Below are positions 33,734 through 42,410 of a DNA stretch of 45,633 nucleotides, one piece after another. The position numbers and the translations under genes are program-made. The stretch comes from an uncultured Bacilli bacterium (lineage in GTDB: Bacteria > Bacillota_I > Bacilli_A > RF39 > UBA660), in the NCBI GenBank assembly GCA_944358815.1, contig CALVRX010000027.1, forward strand, positions 1-45,633, read 5' to 3'. Under the pieces are notes generated by a model, which saw nothing but the letters and a program-made list of their open reading frames with translations, was not told the DNA's origin and did not search any database. How positions within the stretch are numbered: the first letter of the stretch is position 1; each line of letters starts with the position of its first letter.

Positions 33734-33762
33734 TTGTTATTACATATATTTTTTGATATAAT
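33734..33762 (+). promoter_or_regulatory. Tad operon promoter
   Basis: TTGTTA (33734-33739), 17 bases, TATAAT (33757-33762) preceded by TGA. It is the only strong promoter seen before the run of Tad genes. Confidence 0.65.
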
Positions 33763-33787
33763 TTAGATAATAGGAAAGCGTGATAAT

Positions 33788-34144
33788 ATGAATAAAAAGG
33801 GGCAAGCATTAGTAGAATTTATACTTATATTACCAGTTTTGCTATTAATAATTATGGCAATGATCGATATTGGTAATATTTTTTTAACCAAATACACTTT
33901 AAATAATGACTTAGATATCGTGACCAATTTATATCAAAATAATGACGTCAAAAACCTAGGCACTTATCTTGCCAGCGAAGACCTAACTTTAGATGATAAA
34001 GCCGTAAACGGTATCACCACTTTAACTATTAAAAAAAATATCGAAATAAATGCCCCATTATTATCAAACATCTTAGGAGAAAACTACGAAGTTACCTCAT
34101 CTAAAGCCATATATCAAGACCTAGGAGGTCTTAACGGTGAATAA
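33788..34144 (+). CDS. TadE-like pseudopilin
   Basis: A protein of 118 residues with the TadE signature at its N terminus: KKGQALVEFILILPVLLLII, with the Gly before the likely cleavage point, Glu at +5 and a hydrophobic helix. The rest is a small external domain. TadE-type pseudopilins are processed by the TadV peptidase and take part in Flp pilus assembly. It is the first gene of the Tad operon. AGGAAAG lies before the ATG, and the next gene overlaps its end by 8 bases. I see no Flp major pilin gene before it. Confidence 0.85.
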   Translation: MNKKGQALVEFILILPVLLLIIMAMIDIGNIFLTKYTLNNDLDIVTNLYQNNDVKNLGTYLASEDLTLDDKAVNGITTLTIKKNIEINAPLLSNILGENYEVTSSKAIYQDLGGLNGE

Positions 34145-34508
34145 TAAAGGACAAACTTTAATTGTATTTGTATTACTTTTACCTTTTTTACTCTTATTAA
34201 TCGCTTTACTTTGGGAAGTAGGGAACTTACAAATCACCATTAATAAATATCAAACAGCTATTCAAGATACCATCAGATATGGTCTTAATCATCAAAATGA
34301 AGATGACTTAAAGCTCATTTTACAAAATCTATTAAAAGCCAATGATGTTCAGGGTGATATTCAAATTGAAATCAAAAATTATATCAAAATAAATGTCCAA
34401 CAGCCATATGATGCTTTATATAATAATTTGTTTAATCATAAATTTGATATTGACTTAACCTACATCGGTTATAAAAATCAAAATCAAATAATTATTAAAA
34501 AGGAATAG
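34137..34508 (+). CDS. Second TadE/TadF-like pseudopilin, GTG start
   Basis: A protein of 123 residues with the same plan: NNKGQTLIVFVLLLPFLLLL at the start, but with Val-Phe in place of the usual Val-Glu-Phe, so the conserved Glu is missing at +5 and replaced by a hydrophobic residue. The start is GTG at 34137, with AGGAGG 8 bases ahead inside the previous gene. It overlaps that gene by 8 bases. As in other Tad loci the second copy (TadF type) may cap or initiate the fibre. It is 9 bases from the CpaE-like gene. Confidence 0.78.
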   Translation: MNNKGQTLIVFVLLLPFLLLLIALLWEVGNLQITINKYQTAIQDTIRYGLNHQNEDDLKLILQNLLKANDVQGDIQIEIKNYIKINVQQPYDALYNNLFNHKFDIDLTYIGYKNQNQIIIKKE

Positions 34509-34517
34509 AGGGATAAA

Positions 34518-35258
34518 ATGGCAATAAAACAAGCAAAAATTATCACAGTAACATCAGTCAAAGGCGGTACCGGTAAAAGTACTTTCACATTAGCTCTTGC
34601 TGGCATCCTATCCACCAAAAAACTAAAAACAATTATTATTGATATGGATCTGCACTCTGGCGTTATTGCAGCATCTTTAAACTTAAAAATAAATAAAGAT
34701 ATTTATACATTAATTAATGACTATATGAATCATGGCTTAAAAGATTTAAATGAATACTTTATTAAATATAATGACTATATTGATGTCTTATCTGCCCCTA
34801 AAGACCCAAGACAAGTAGGAAAAATAAGCTCAAATTATATTGATATTTTACTGAAAAAACTGAAATATCAATATGATGTTATCTTAATCGATACTAATCA
34901 TATTATCGATAATATCAATCTAGTCACCTTTGATAATAGTGATAACATTATTTATCTAATCACCAATGACCTTATGGATTTAAAAAACATGAAAACCATG
35001 CTCGCCATCTATAAAGATATGAATCTAACCAAATATACAATAGTCTTGAATAACGCTTTATCTAAAGATCGCCTAAGCGCCCAAGAAGTTACATCATACT
35101 TAGATAAAGAAGTAAATTATGTTTTACCCGCTAGTTCATATATCAAAAATCTAAGAAAACTAGTCATGGAAGGCAAAATTATCTCTTTAGAAAAAGCCTA
35201 CCAAAAAGATAAAATAACCACTTTACTAAACAAACTAGTAGATAAAATTTTAAACTAA
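34518..35258 (+). CDS. CpaE/TadZ-like MinD-family ATPase
   Basis: A ParA/MinD-type ATPase of 246 residues. It has the deviant Walker A KGGTGKSTFTLAL (signature Lys at about 15), switch I-like IIDMDLHSGVIAA, and Walker B DVILIDTNHI. The N-terminal receiver-like domain of TadZ is missing, so only the ATPase part is left. TadZ/CpaE places the pilus machine at the cell pole or membrane. GAGGGAT precedes the ATG, and the CpaF gene follows in the same operon. Confidence 0.88.
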   Translation: MAIKQAKIITVTSVKGGTGKSTFTLALAGILSTKKLKTIIIDMDLHSGVIAASLNLKINKDIYTLINDYMNHGLKDLNEYFIKYNDYIDVLSAPKDPRQVGKISSNYIDILLKKLKYQYDVILIDTNHIIDNINLVTFDNSDNIIYLITNDLMDLKNMKTMLAIYKDMNLTKYTIVLNNALSKDRLSAQEVTSYLDKEVNYVLPASSYIKNLRKLVMEGKIISLEKAYQKDKITTLLNKLVDKILN

Positions 35259-35271
35259 AGGAGGAAATATC

Positions 35272-36600
35272 ATGGAAACTAAACGCTTTGTCGACGAATT
35301 TGCTCAAACAGCCGAACCTCAACTTTTAAAAGAAGTTGATGACTATGATGAATTTCCCAATAAAGAATTATTAGATGAGCTTAGAAGTAAAATAATCCAA
35401 AACATTATCGATAATAAAGATAAAACAAATGAAGATATGAAAGATTTTATCAAAGATGAAATTGATAAATCTATTGAAGGTTATGACCTATCTAATGAAG
35501 AACGTAGCTATATATATAATTTGATAGATAACGAAGTTAATGGTTATGGACCATTAACCGAACTTTTAAAAGATAAAGAATTAACCGAAATTATGGTCAA
35601 TTCACCTAATGAAATATATATTGAGTTAGATGGTAAAGTAATCAAAGATGACAGCGTCAGTTTTATCAACGATGATCATATCATTAGAGTCGTTCAAAGA
35701 CTCATCCAACCCATTGGAAAAACTATCGACATCGCTCATCCAATGGTCGACGCTAGACTAGAAGATGGTTCCCGTTTAAATGCCATATTACCGCCACTTT
35801 CTTTAAATGGTCCAGTTGTTACCATCAGAAAATTTAAAAGTGAACTCGCCAATATTGAAGATCTTCTTAGAACTGGAACATTAACCCCTTATATGGCAAG
35901 ATTCCTAGAAGCCTGTGTCCATGCCAAATTAAATATCCTAGTAGTAGGTGGTACTGGAGCTGGTAAAACAACCCTTTTAAACGTTCTATCATCATTTTGC
36001 GATCCTAATGACCGTATCATTACCATTGAAGACGCCGCTGAATTAAAATTAAAACAAGAACACGTTATCTCCTTAGAAACTAGAACTACGAACTATGAAG
36101 GCGATGGAGCTATTACCATTAGAGATTTAGTTATTAATTCCCTTAGAATGCGTCCAGATCGTATTATCGTCGGTGAAGTTAGAGGAAAAGAAGCCTTTGA
36201 CATGCTGCAAGCCATGAATACTGGTCATGAAGGTAGTATGACTACTATGCACGCTAATGGACCAGAAGATGCCCTAAATAGACTAGAAACAATGGTCTTA
36301 ATGAATGGAGTAGAAATCCCTGTCATTGCTATTCGAGAATATATTGAAAGTGCTATTCAAATAGTTGTTCAAGTTAAAAGACTATCTGATGGTCGTAGAA
36401 GAGTCAGCAGTATCAATGAAATAATTGGTATGGAAAATGGTGAGATTAAGCAAAAAGAAATTTTCAAATTTAGACAAACTGGCGTTTTACCTAATGGTGA
36501 CGTCGATGGAGAATTCTTACTCCATAAATATGTCCCAAAAGTATATCAAAGAATTAAAGCTAAAGGTATTGATGATCTAAAAGATATCTTTGGTGAATAG
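35272..36600 (+). CDS. CpaF/TadA-type secretion ATPase
   Basis: A hexameric ATPase of 442 residues that powers Tad pilus assembly. The helical N-terminal part (about 1-90) is followed by [39 protein letters not shown], Walker [13 protein letters not shown] (from about 226), [24 protein letters not shown], and [20 protein letters not shown], all characteristic of the family. AAAGGAGG precedes the ATG. It is the second secretion ATPase in the window; the PilB-type one at 26466 is separate and not of this branch. Confidence 0.95.
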   Translation: METKRFVDEFAQTAEPQLLKEVDDYDEFPNKELLDELRSKIIQNIIDNKDKTNEDMKDFIKDEIDKSIEGYDLSNEERSYIYNLIDNEVNGYGPLTELLKDKELTEIMVNSPNEIYIELDGKVIKDDSVSFINDDHIIRVVQRLIQPIGKTIDIAHPMVDARLEDGSRLNAILPPLSLNGPVVTIRKFKSELANIEDLLRTGTLTPYMARFLEACVHAKLNILVVGGTGAGKTTLLNVLSSFCDPNDRIITIEDAAELKLKQEHVISLETRTTNYEGDGAITIRDLVINSLRMRPDRIIVGEVRGKEAFDMLQAMNTGHEGSMTTMHANGPEDALNRLETMVLMNGVEIPVIAIREYIESAIQIVVQVKRLSDGRRRVSSINEIIGMENGEIKQKEIFKFRQTGVLPNGDVDGEFLLHKYVPKVYQRIKAKGIDDLKDIFGE

Positions 36601-36612
36601 GAGGTGTAAAGG

Positions 36613-38106
36613 ATGAATGGAAAATTCGATATTCAAAGCATTGAAAAACCAGTAAATCATGACATAACTATCGTTTTTTCACCATCTAAAAATGTCACCT
36701 CTTATACCTATCAAATATATCAAAATGATATTTTAATAAATCAAGTCGATGTTAATCAAAATACGAATGCTACTATTAAATTAACTGATACAGGCACTTA
36801 TAAAATTACCGTTCAAACAAACTTAATAAATAACACCACTGATATGATAAATAGTGGAGAATATATTATTGATAAACAAGCTCCAGAAATCAATATTTCC
36901 TCAAATAAAATTATTACCAAACCGACAGATAATAAAGATTTAATCTCCTGCACAGCTACTGATAATCAAGACGGTAACCTAACCAGTAATATTAAAACTA
37001 ATATCGATTCTATAACCTTAAATAAAGCTGGAAATTATACCTATACCTGTCAAGTTCAAGATGCCGCTGGTAATATTGCTAGCCAAAATGCTAATATTGT
37101 TGTTGAACCACATAATACCTCAATTTATATTATTCAAATAACTTGTTTAATTGTCTTATTTTTCCTAATAATTCGTATTATCAAACTATGTAAAGTAATT
37201 AAACTAGAAGAAAGACTAGACCCTTATATCATTAAATCAATTAAAAACGATACCATTAGTACATCAGAAAAATTAAACAAACTATATCAAAAGTTTTTAA
37301 CACTATTTACTAGTAAATTGCAAAAATCAGTTGTTGCTACTAAATATGCTAATAAACTAGAAAAATATACAATTGTAAGTACTACCCATAAAACTGGTTT
37401 TGATATTTTAAGCGGTAAAATTATCATCGCCTGCCTTTTAACCATCATGGCAATCATTATTAAAGCCTTTCAATTTAAACTCTTAGGTAGCCTAGAAACT
37501 TTAGGTGTCTTTATACTTGGATTCTTCGTTTTAGATATTTATTTATTTGCTAAATATAAAGTATTTCGTTGGAACTTAGAAAGTGACTTCATCGCCGCCA
37601 TCACCATCATGAATAACTCTTTTAAATCTGGACGAAGTATTATTCAAGCCATTGAAATAGTTGCCACCGAAGTAGGGGGAACCATCGGCGCTGAATTTAA
37701 AAGAATGAATCTAGAACTTCTATACGGTCTTGACATTGGACAAGTATTTAAAAGATTTTCTAAAAGAGTAAACTTAGAAGAAGCTGCCTATCTAACCGCC
37801 TCTTTAACAATTTTAAATAAAACTGGTGGTGACATCATCAAAGTCTTTACTGCCATCGAAAGAAACCTTTTTGATAAACGTAAATTACGCTTAGAACTAA
37901 AAAGCCTAACTAGCGGAAGTCGTATTATCGTCTACGTTCTATTAGGTATTCCATTCTTATTTATCTTAGTTATTAGTTTAATTAATCCAAATTACTTTTT
38001 GCCATTTATTACAACAGATATTGGACGTATCCTCTTGATATTTATGATAATTTACTATATAATTTTTGTGGTAGTAGTTCGTAAGGTAATGAAAGTGGTG
38101 ATTTAA
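36613..38106 (+). CDS. TadB with N-terminal Ig-like domains
   Basis: A protein of 497 residues that joins two unlike parts. Residues about 1-86 and 91-167 are Ig-like beta domains; the second is of the DUF5011/HYR kind (TATDNQDGNLTSNI, LNKAGNYTYTCQVQDAAGN) with two Cys at about 113 and 146 that could form a disulfide. A membrane segment follows (170-190), then the TadB T2SS F domain with SFKSGRSIIQAIEI and further segments near the end. There is no signal peptide. By the positive-inside rule (RIIKLCKVIK after the segment) the Ig-like part should face outside. GGAGGTG precedes the ATG. Confidence 0.88.
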   Translation: MNGKFDIQSIEKPVNHDITIVFSPSKNVTSYTYQIYQNDILINQVDVNQNTNATIKLTDTGTYKITVQTNLINNTTDMINSGEYIIDKQAPEINISSNKIITKPTDNKDLISCTATDNQDGNLTSNIKTNIDSITLNKAGNYTYTCQVQDAAGNIASQNANIVVEPHNTSIYIIQITCLIVLFFLIIRIIKLCKVIKLEERLDPYIIKSIKNDTISTSEKLNKLYQKFLTLFTSKLQKSVVATKYANKLEKYTIVSTTHKTGFDILSGKIIIACLLTIMAIIIKAFQFKLLGSLETLGVFILGFFVLDIYLFAKYKVFRWNLESDFIAAITIMNNSFKSGRSIIQAIEIVATEVGGTIGAEFKRMNLELLYGLDIGQVFKRFSKRVNLEEAAYLTASLTILNKTGGDIIKVFTAIERNLFDKRKLRLELKSLTSGSRIIVYVLLGIPFLFILVISLINPNYFLPFITTDIGRILLIFMIIYYIIFVVVVRKVMKVVI

Positions 38107-38612
38107 TGGAAAATCAAATCAAATTCATTGAAAAAATTTACGATAAAAAACAACTAAATGAAATTGAATACAAATTGAAATGTCTAGGTAATGACACTAA
38201 ATATACTGTATCTAGTTTTTGCCTAACTAGACTAATCATTTCTATCACCGCTTTTATCTTAACTATTTTATTAACCGATATGGGCTATATATATGCCCCA
38301 TTTGTCGCTATTGCCTGTTACTATTTGTTTTATTATTTTAATATTACCAAAAAAACAAAAAACCGTAATAGACGTCTAGAACACCAAGCGATATACTTCT
38401 TTGAAATTTTAACCTTAACCTTAGAATCTGGACGTAACTTAGAAAATGCTTTAAAAGTTACCTGTGACAACGTCGATTCCGAAATTTCTCAAGAATTTAA
38501 AAAAGCTCTGAACGAAATGAATTATGGTAAATCCTTATTTGAAGCTCTAAGCGATCTAAAAAATCGTATATCATCAGATATTATTAATAACATAATATTA
38601 AATATAATTTAA
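38106..38612 (+). CDS. TadC, N-terminal part up to an in-frame TAA
   Basis: TadC partners TadB as inner-membrane platform of the Tad pilus. The open frame gives 168 residues with two membrane segments (about 40-75) and most of the F domain (TLESGRNLENALKVTCDNVD, FKKALNEMNYGKSLFEAL). It stops at TAA 38610-38612 after LNII. The same frame goes on for 64 more codons with clear TadC sequence, so the stop is premature. The start overlaps the tadB stop by one base (TAATG). Either the gene is broken in this strain, the base is a sequencing error, or the stop is read through. Confidence 0.85.
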   Translation: MENQIKFIEKIYDKKQLNEIEYKLKCLGNDTKYTVSSFCLTRLIISITAFILTILLTDMGYIYAPFVAIACYYLFYYFNITKKTKNRNRRLEHQAIYFFEILTLTLESGRNLENALKVTCDNVDSEISQEFKKALNEMNYGKSLFEALSDLKNRISSDIINNIILNII

Positions 38613-38807
38613 ACAAATAGATTTGGTAATAGTATTTTAGATACTCTTTATAATGAAGTAGACTTTCTAAGAGATAAAGAACTACTTACTGTCAAAGAAC
38701 AGATAAATAAAATTCCTAATAAAGTTAGTATCATCTCAGTACTATTTATCGTTCCATTAATTTTAGTCTTAATACTCGGACCATATTTGATTGAATTCAT
38801 TAGTTAG
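38613..38807 (+). pseudogene. TadC C-terminal part beyond the TAA
   Basis: The frame continues directly after the TAA with TNRFGNSILDTLYNEVDFLR, then KVSIISVLFIVPLILVLILG and a natural TAG at 38805-38807. This is the normal last part of TadC with its final membrane segment. Full length would be 233 residues. No start codon with a ribosome binding site lies in it. The position of the stop is usually Gln in LLxQANRFG-like sequences, so CAA to TAA is the simplest change. Confidence 0.8.
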
Positions 38808-38818
38808 GAGGAACATCC

Positions 38819-40144
38819 ATGTATTATTTTATCGGAATAAAAGGAACTGGTATGAGCGCACTTGCTTGTTTTCTGCACGACCTTGGTTATAAAGTTAAAG
38901 GCAGTGACGTTGAAAGACACTTTTTTACCGAAAAAGGTTTAAATGAAAGAAATATCGAAATATTAACTTATGATGCTGATAATATTACCAAAGACATGGT
39001 AATCATTAAAGGCAATGTTATCAAAGATGACCATCCAGAATATCAAAAAGCCTTAGAACTTGACTTAAAAATATATACCTATCAAGAGATGATTGCCAAA
39101 TTAACTAAAATGTTTATGACAATCACTGTTGCTGGTTGTCATGGTAAAACAACCACATCTACAATGGCATACCAAGTTTTAAATGAAATCAAAGGAGCCA
39201 ACTGCTTAATTGGCGACGGTACCGGACTTGCCAACAAAGAAAATAAATATTTTGTCTTAGAAGCCTGTGAATACCAAAGACACTTTCTTGCTTATACTCC
39301 ATATTATGCCATTATTACCAATATTGAATTAGATCACGTCGATTACTATAAAGACATCGACGATGTTATTGATGCCTTTACTGAATATGCAAATAATGCC
39401 GAAAAAATGGTTATTGCTTGCGGTGATGATCCTTATACTCATAGTTTAGAAGTCGATAAACCTATCTTTTACTATGGCTTAGATGATGATAACGACATTA
39501 TCGCTAAAGATGTTCAATATCATGAAAATGGTACTGCTTTTGACGTTTTTGTCGAAGATAATTACTATGGTCATTTTGACCTTCCAATTTATGGTAAACA
39601 CATGCTCTTAGATGCGCTAGCTGTTATCAGTTTAGCCTACTATGAAAGATTTGATGCCAAAGAAGTATCAAAAATTTTAAAAAATTTCCATGCTGCTAGA
39701 CGTCGCTTTAATGAAACCGTTGTTGGAACCAATGTCGTAATTGATGATTATGCCCACCATCCAACCGAACTAAAATGTACAATTAAATCAGCTAGACAAA
39801 AATATCCAGATAAAAAAATTATCGTTATTTGGGGTCCCCATACTTATACTAGGACTAAGGCGTTCAAAGACGAATATATTGAAATATTAAAAACTGTTGA
39901 TCAAGCCTATGTCATGGACATATATGCTGCAAGAGAGCAAAAAGGTGATATTGACATTGATATAAATGACATCATCAAAGCTGTTCCTAATGCTAAGCAT
40001 ATTACTGATCAAGAAGCCGATAAACTATTAGATTATCAAAACTCAGTCTTATTATTTATGAGTCCCAATGATTTAACATCCTTTGAACAAGATTATATAA
40101 ATAAATATAATGAAAAATATGATGAAGAATCTACTACAAAATAG
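38819..40144 (+). CDS. murC: UDP-N-acetylmuramate-L-alanine ligase
   Basis: MurC adds the first L-alanine to UDP-MurNAc in peptidoglycan synthesis, using ATP. The protein of 441 residues has FIGIKGTGMSALACFLHDLG, KGSDVERHFFT, the ATP loop GCHGKTTT (106-113), FVLEACEYQRHFLAYTP, TNIELDHVDYYKD, AARRRFNE and DDYAHHPTELK, and follows Bacillus MurC throughout. It shows that this organism builds a wall, unlike true Mollicutes. TAGGAGGAAC precedes the ATG; the ribosome binding site overlaps the end of the tadC frame, so it may be read with the Tad operon. Confidence 0.97.
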   Translation: MYYFIGIKGTGMSALACFLHDLGYKVKGSDVERHFFTEKGLNERNIEILTYDADNITKDMVIIKGNVIKDDHPEYQKALELDLKIYTYQEMIAKLTKMFMTITVAGCHGKTTTSTMAYQVLNEIKGANCLIGDGTGLANKENKYFVLEACEYQRHFLAYTPYYAIITNIELDHVDYYKDIDDVIDAFTEYANNAEKMVIACGDDPYTHSLEVDKPIFYYGLDDDNDIIAKDVQYHENGTAFDVFVEDNYYGHFDLPIYGKHMLLDALAVISLAYYERFDAKEVSKILKNFHAARRRFNETVVGTNVVIDDYAHHPTELKCTIKSARQKYPDKKIIVIWGPHTYTRTKAFKDEYIEILKTVDQAYVMDIYAAREQKGDIDIDINDIIKAVPNAKHITDQEADKLLDYQNSVLLFMSPNDLTSFEQDYINKYNEKYDEESTTK

Positions 40145-40154
40145 ATTCTTTTAA
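40125..40154 (+). terminator. murC terminator
   Basis: AAGAATCTA (40125-40133) pairs with TAGATTCTT (40142-40150), followed by TTAATTT. The stop codon is in the loop and stem. Confidence 0.75.
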
Positions 40155-40191
40155 TTTGTTCAAACTCTTTTTCTTTTTTTAAAAAATATAG

Positions 40192-40197
40192 TATAAT
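40192..40197 (+). promoter_or_regulatory. -10 box before tcdA
   Basis: TATAAT 15 bases before the ATG at 40213, with GGTGG between. No clear -35. Confidence 0.4.
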
Positions 40198-40212
40198 TAA
40201 AACGGTGGTAAA

Positions 40213-40890
40213 ATGTTTGAACGTTTAGAAACATTAATTGGTAGTAAAATCAATTTACTTCAAAATAAAACTGTTATGGTAGTTGGACTAGGTGGAGTAG
40301 GTGGGCATGCCTTTGAATCACTAGTTAGAAGTGGTATTGAAAATATAATTGTTGTTGATAGTGACACCATTGAACTATCTAACTTAAACCGTCAAGCCCT
40401 AGCCTTTCAAAATACCATCGGTATACCTAAAACTCAAATAGCCGTCCATCTAGCTAAAAATATCAATCCAAATTGTCATATAATTTCATATCAAATATTC
40501 TTAACCGAAGAAAACATCGATAGTATTTTTAATCAAAAAATAGATTTTGTCATCGACGCTATTGACACCATAAAATCTAAAAAAATTCTTATTAAAACTT
40601 GTCTCAAAAAAAATATTCCCATTATATCAGTCATGGGTACCGGTAATAAAATGCACCCAGAATTATTAGAAATTAAAGACATACGGCAAACCACTTACGA
40701 CCCCATTGCCAAAATCATTAGAAAAATGGTCAAAGAAGAAAAAATAAGTCAAAAAATACCTGTCGTTTTTTCTACCGAAAAACCATTAATTCAAGGCAAA
40801 GTAGGTTCCAACGCCTTTGTCCCTGCCACAGCTGGACTACTTGCATCAAGTTACGTAATTAATAAACTATTGGAGGTAAAACATGAATGA
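40213..40890 (+). CDS. tcdA: tRNA threonylcarbamoyladenosine dehydratase
   Basis: TcdA (CsdL) is an E1-like enzyme that cyclises t6A at position 37 of ANN-decoding tRNAs to ct6A, using ATP. The protein of 225 residues has the ATP loop VVGLGGVGGHAFESLVRSGI, VVDSDTIELSNLNRQ, DFVIDAIDTIKSK and the late FVPATAGLLASSYVI. It is a little shorter than the E. coli enzyme (268), as in many Firmicutes. Other ThiF/MoeB-like E1 proteins are less likely because no sulfur-carrier gene is near. It overlaps the next gene by 8 bases. Confidence 0.92.
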   Translation: MFERLETLIGSKINLLQNKTVMVVGLGGVGGHAFESLVRSGIENIIVVDSDTIELSNLNRQALAFQNTIGIPKTQIAVHLAKNINPNCHIISYQIFLTEENIDSIFNQKIDFVIDAIDTIKSKKILIKTCLKKNIPIISVMGTGNKMHPELLEIKDIRQTTYDPIAKIIRKMVKEEKISQKIPVVFSTEKPLIQGKVGSNAFVPATAGLLASSYVINKLLEVKHE

Positions 40891-41413
40891 ACAAATTAAA
40901 AATATATTAAAAAAAATGCAAGGTTCATTGCTTGGTATTGGCTTTGATAACGATGATCTGTTAGACATTATCGAAAATAACGATAATATTCATACCTGTT
41001 TTTTACTAACCCCCAAAAAAATCAATAGTAAAAACTTTAACATGACTAAACATGGTAGAAATAAAAAAATCAATATCAAAAAAATAAAAAAACATTTTAA
41101 AAAGAAATCTATCGATAATATTTTATGTAATTATAAGACAATTAAACAATTTCAAAAATCCTTTGTTCCAAATAGTATATATTTAAATAATCATAATTTG
41201 TACATTTATGGTAGCAAAAGAGAAATTAAAAACTTGCAAAAAAAATACCAAAGATATACTAATAATACGGAAATTATATCTTCTGATGATGGTTGTATCT
41301 TAAAAGTTAATAATAAAAACACTAAAAATAACTTTTTCAAAGATAATTATTATAAAATCAAAGATACTGCCTCTGAGGCTTTAGATTTAATTACTGATAT
41401 ATTAATCAATTAA
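40883..41413 (+). CDS. Hypothetical protein after tcdA
   Basis: A soluble, very basic protein of 176 residues rich in Asn and Lys. The first 75 residues suggest an alpha/beta start (GSLLGIGFDNDDLLDIIENN, then HTCFLLTPKK), and a Lys-rich patch (KKINIKKIKKHFKKKSIDNI) follows, which could bind nucleic acid. The end is helical (TASEALDLITDIL). The beginning recalls a degenerate methyltransferase fold but I cannot confirm this. GGAGG precedes the ATG, and the start overlaps tcdA by 8 bases, so the two are cotranslated. The function is unknown. Confidence 0.65.
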   Translation: MNEQIKNILKKMQGSLLGIGFDNDDLLDIIENNDNIHTCFLLTPKKINSKNFNMTKHGRNKKINIKKIKKHFKKKSIDNILCNYKTIKQFQKSFVPNSIYLNNHNLYIYGSKREIKNLQKKYQRYTNNTEIISSDDGCILKVNNKNTKNNFFKDNYYKIKDTASEALDLITDILIN

Positions 41414-41452
41414 ATAGTAAAACAAATATAATTTAAACTAGGAGTGATAAAG

Positions 41453-42079
41453 ATGAATCAAAATGAAAATTTAGAAATAACAATTCCATCCACCGAATAT
41501 CTGCAAAATTCCAGATTAATTCAAAAAATAGGCTTCCAAACAACCAATTATACCAATACTTATGAAGATTACTGGACTAATACCATAAGTGATTATTATA
41601 CTAATTGCTATACTTTTTTTGATAAAGTAAATCGTTTTGGACAATTAACTGGTAATAAAATAAATACCTATTGTGGCGTTAGACCCATTTTAAAAGGCAA
41701 ACAAATTCCTGAAATAGTCAATCATGCGAAAAAAACAGTCAAAAAAAACGGCTTAACAGTTATCCCTTTTGGTAATTGGTATAAAGCCAAGCCCTCATCA
41801 TTAAATGTCAAAATCCAATGTTATCCAAATAATAACACATATATGTTTGTAAACACCGATTTATATAATATTGCACCACTAACTTGGTATTACGATGAAA
41901 AAGCAAACTTATTATTATCTGAAAAAATACTATTCTCATCTCCAATTGTTTTCTCATCACATGATAAATATAATGGTATTTTCAAACAATCTGATTTATA
42001 TAAAATATTGAATACCACATTTGCCAACCAAGCCTTTCATCAAAATATCATAAGCAAAAAACTTATTCATAAAATATAA
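41453..42079 (+). CDS. Hypothetical protein with GVRPILKG motif
   Basis: A soluble protein of 208 residues with no signal peptide. The part around DKVNRFGQLTGNKINTYCGVRPILKG (residues about 55-80; motif CGVRPILKG) resembles the GVRPVL end of DUF6273-like domains found in exported Firmicutes proteins, and also the RPVVYLKS of the remnant at 21201. The second half (VIPFGNWYKAKPS, LTWYYDEKANLLLSEKILFS) has a regular alpha/beta look. The ATG at 41453 with AGGAGTG ahead is chosen over a GTG three codons earlier. A TATAAT lies at 41427-41432. The function is unknown. Confidence 0.62.
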   Translation: MNQNENLEITIPSTEYLQNSRLIQKIGFQTTNYTNTYEDYWTNTISDYYTNCYTFFDKVNRFGQLTGNKINTYCGVRPILKGKQIPEIVNHAKKTVKKNGLTVIPFGNWYKAKPSSLNVKIQCYPNNNTYMFVNTDLYNIAPLTWYYDEKANLLLSEKILFSSPIVFSSHDKYNGIFKQSDLYKILNTTFANQAFHQNIISKKLIHKI

Positions 42080-42110
42080 ATAACAGTAATTAATTATAAT
42101 GTAAAATATA

Positions 42111-42139
42111 TTGACAAAATACGCTTTCTATGCTAATTT
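42111..42139 (+). promoter_or_regulatory. secE-nusG promoter
   Basis: TTGACA (42111-42116), 17 bases, TAATTT (42134-42139) with TGC before it. A small hairpin ACAC-ATGAAA-GTGT and six T follow (near 42150-42170), at the very start of the transcript; its role is unclear. Confidence 0.65.
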
Positions 42140-42191
42140 ATTAGTAGACACATGAAAGTGTTTTTTATTTGAAAAAAAGTAGGTGAGGTAT

Positions 42192-42407
42192 ATGGCAAAA
42201 AAAGAAAAAAAATCTAATAAAAAGAAAACAGAAAAAAAGAAATTTTTAGGTGGTCTTAGAGGTGAATTCAAACAAGTTAGATGGCCGAAGAAAAAAGAAA
42301 TGTTTAAATACTCAGTAGCTGTTTTACTATGTATCGTCATTTTCGCAATATTCTTTATGTTGTCAGACGTCATAATTGCTGCAGTAAGAACATTAGTGGA
42401 GGGGTAA
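42192..42407 (+). CDS. secE: Preprotein translocase subunit SecE
   Basis: SecE is the small clamp subunit of the SecYEG channel. The protein of 71 residues has a Lys-rich start, the signature FKQVRWPKKKEMFKYS, and one membrane segment (about 42-64), the Gram-positive one-helix form. I start at the ATG at 42192 with AGGTGAGG ahead; a GTG three codons earlier lies in the ribosome binding site. The rpmG gene (L33), which often comes just before, is not seen. The nusG gene follows after 3 bases. Confidence 0.95.
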   Translation: MAKKEKKSNKKKTEKKKFLGGLRGEFKQVRWPKKKEMFKYSVAVLLCIVIFAIFFMLSDVIIAAVRTLVEG

Positions 42408-42410
42408 TTA

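Noticed and set aside
33540-33787. Hidden Flp pilin gene before tadE
   Set aside because: I found no short frame with a ribosome binding site and a Gly-Glu type prepilin start in this gap.
42143-42175. Riboswitch or attenuator before secE
   Set aside because: The hairpin has only four pairs and begins at the predicted transcription start; it is too weak to call.
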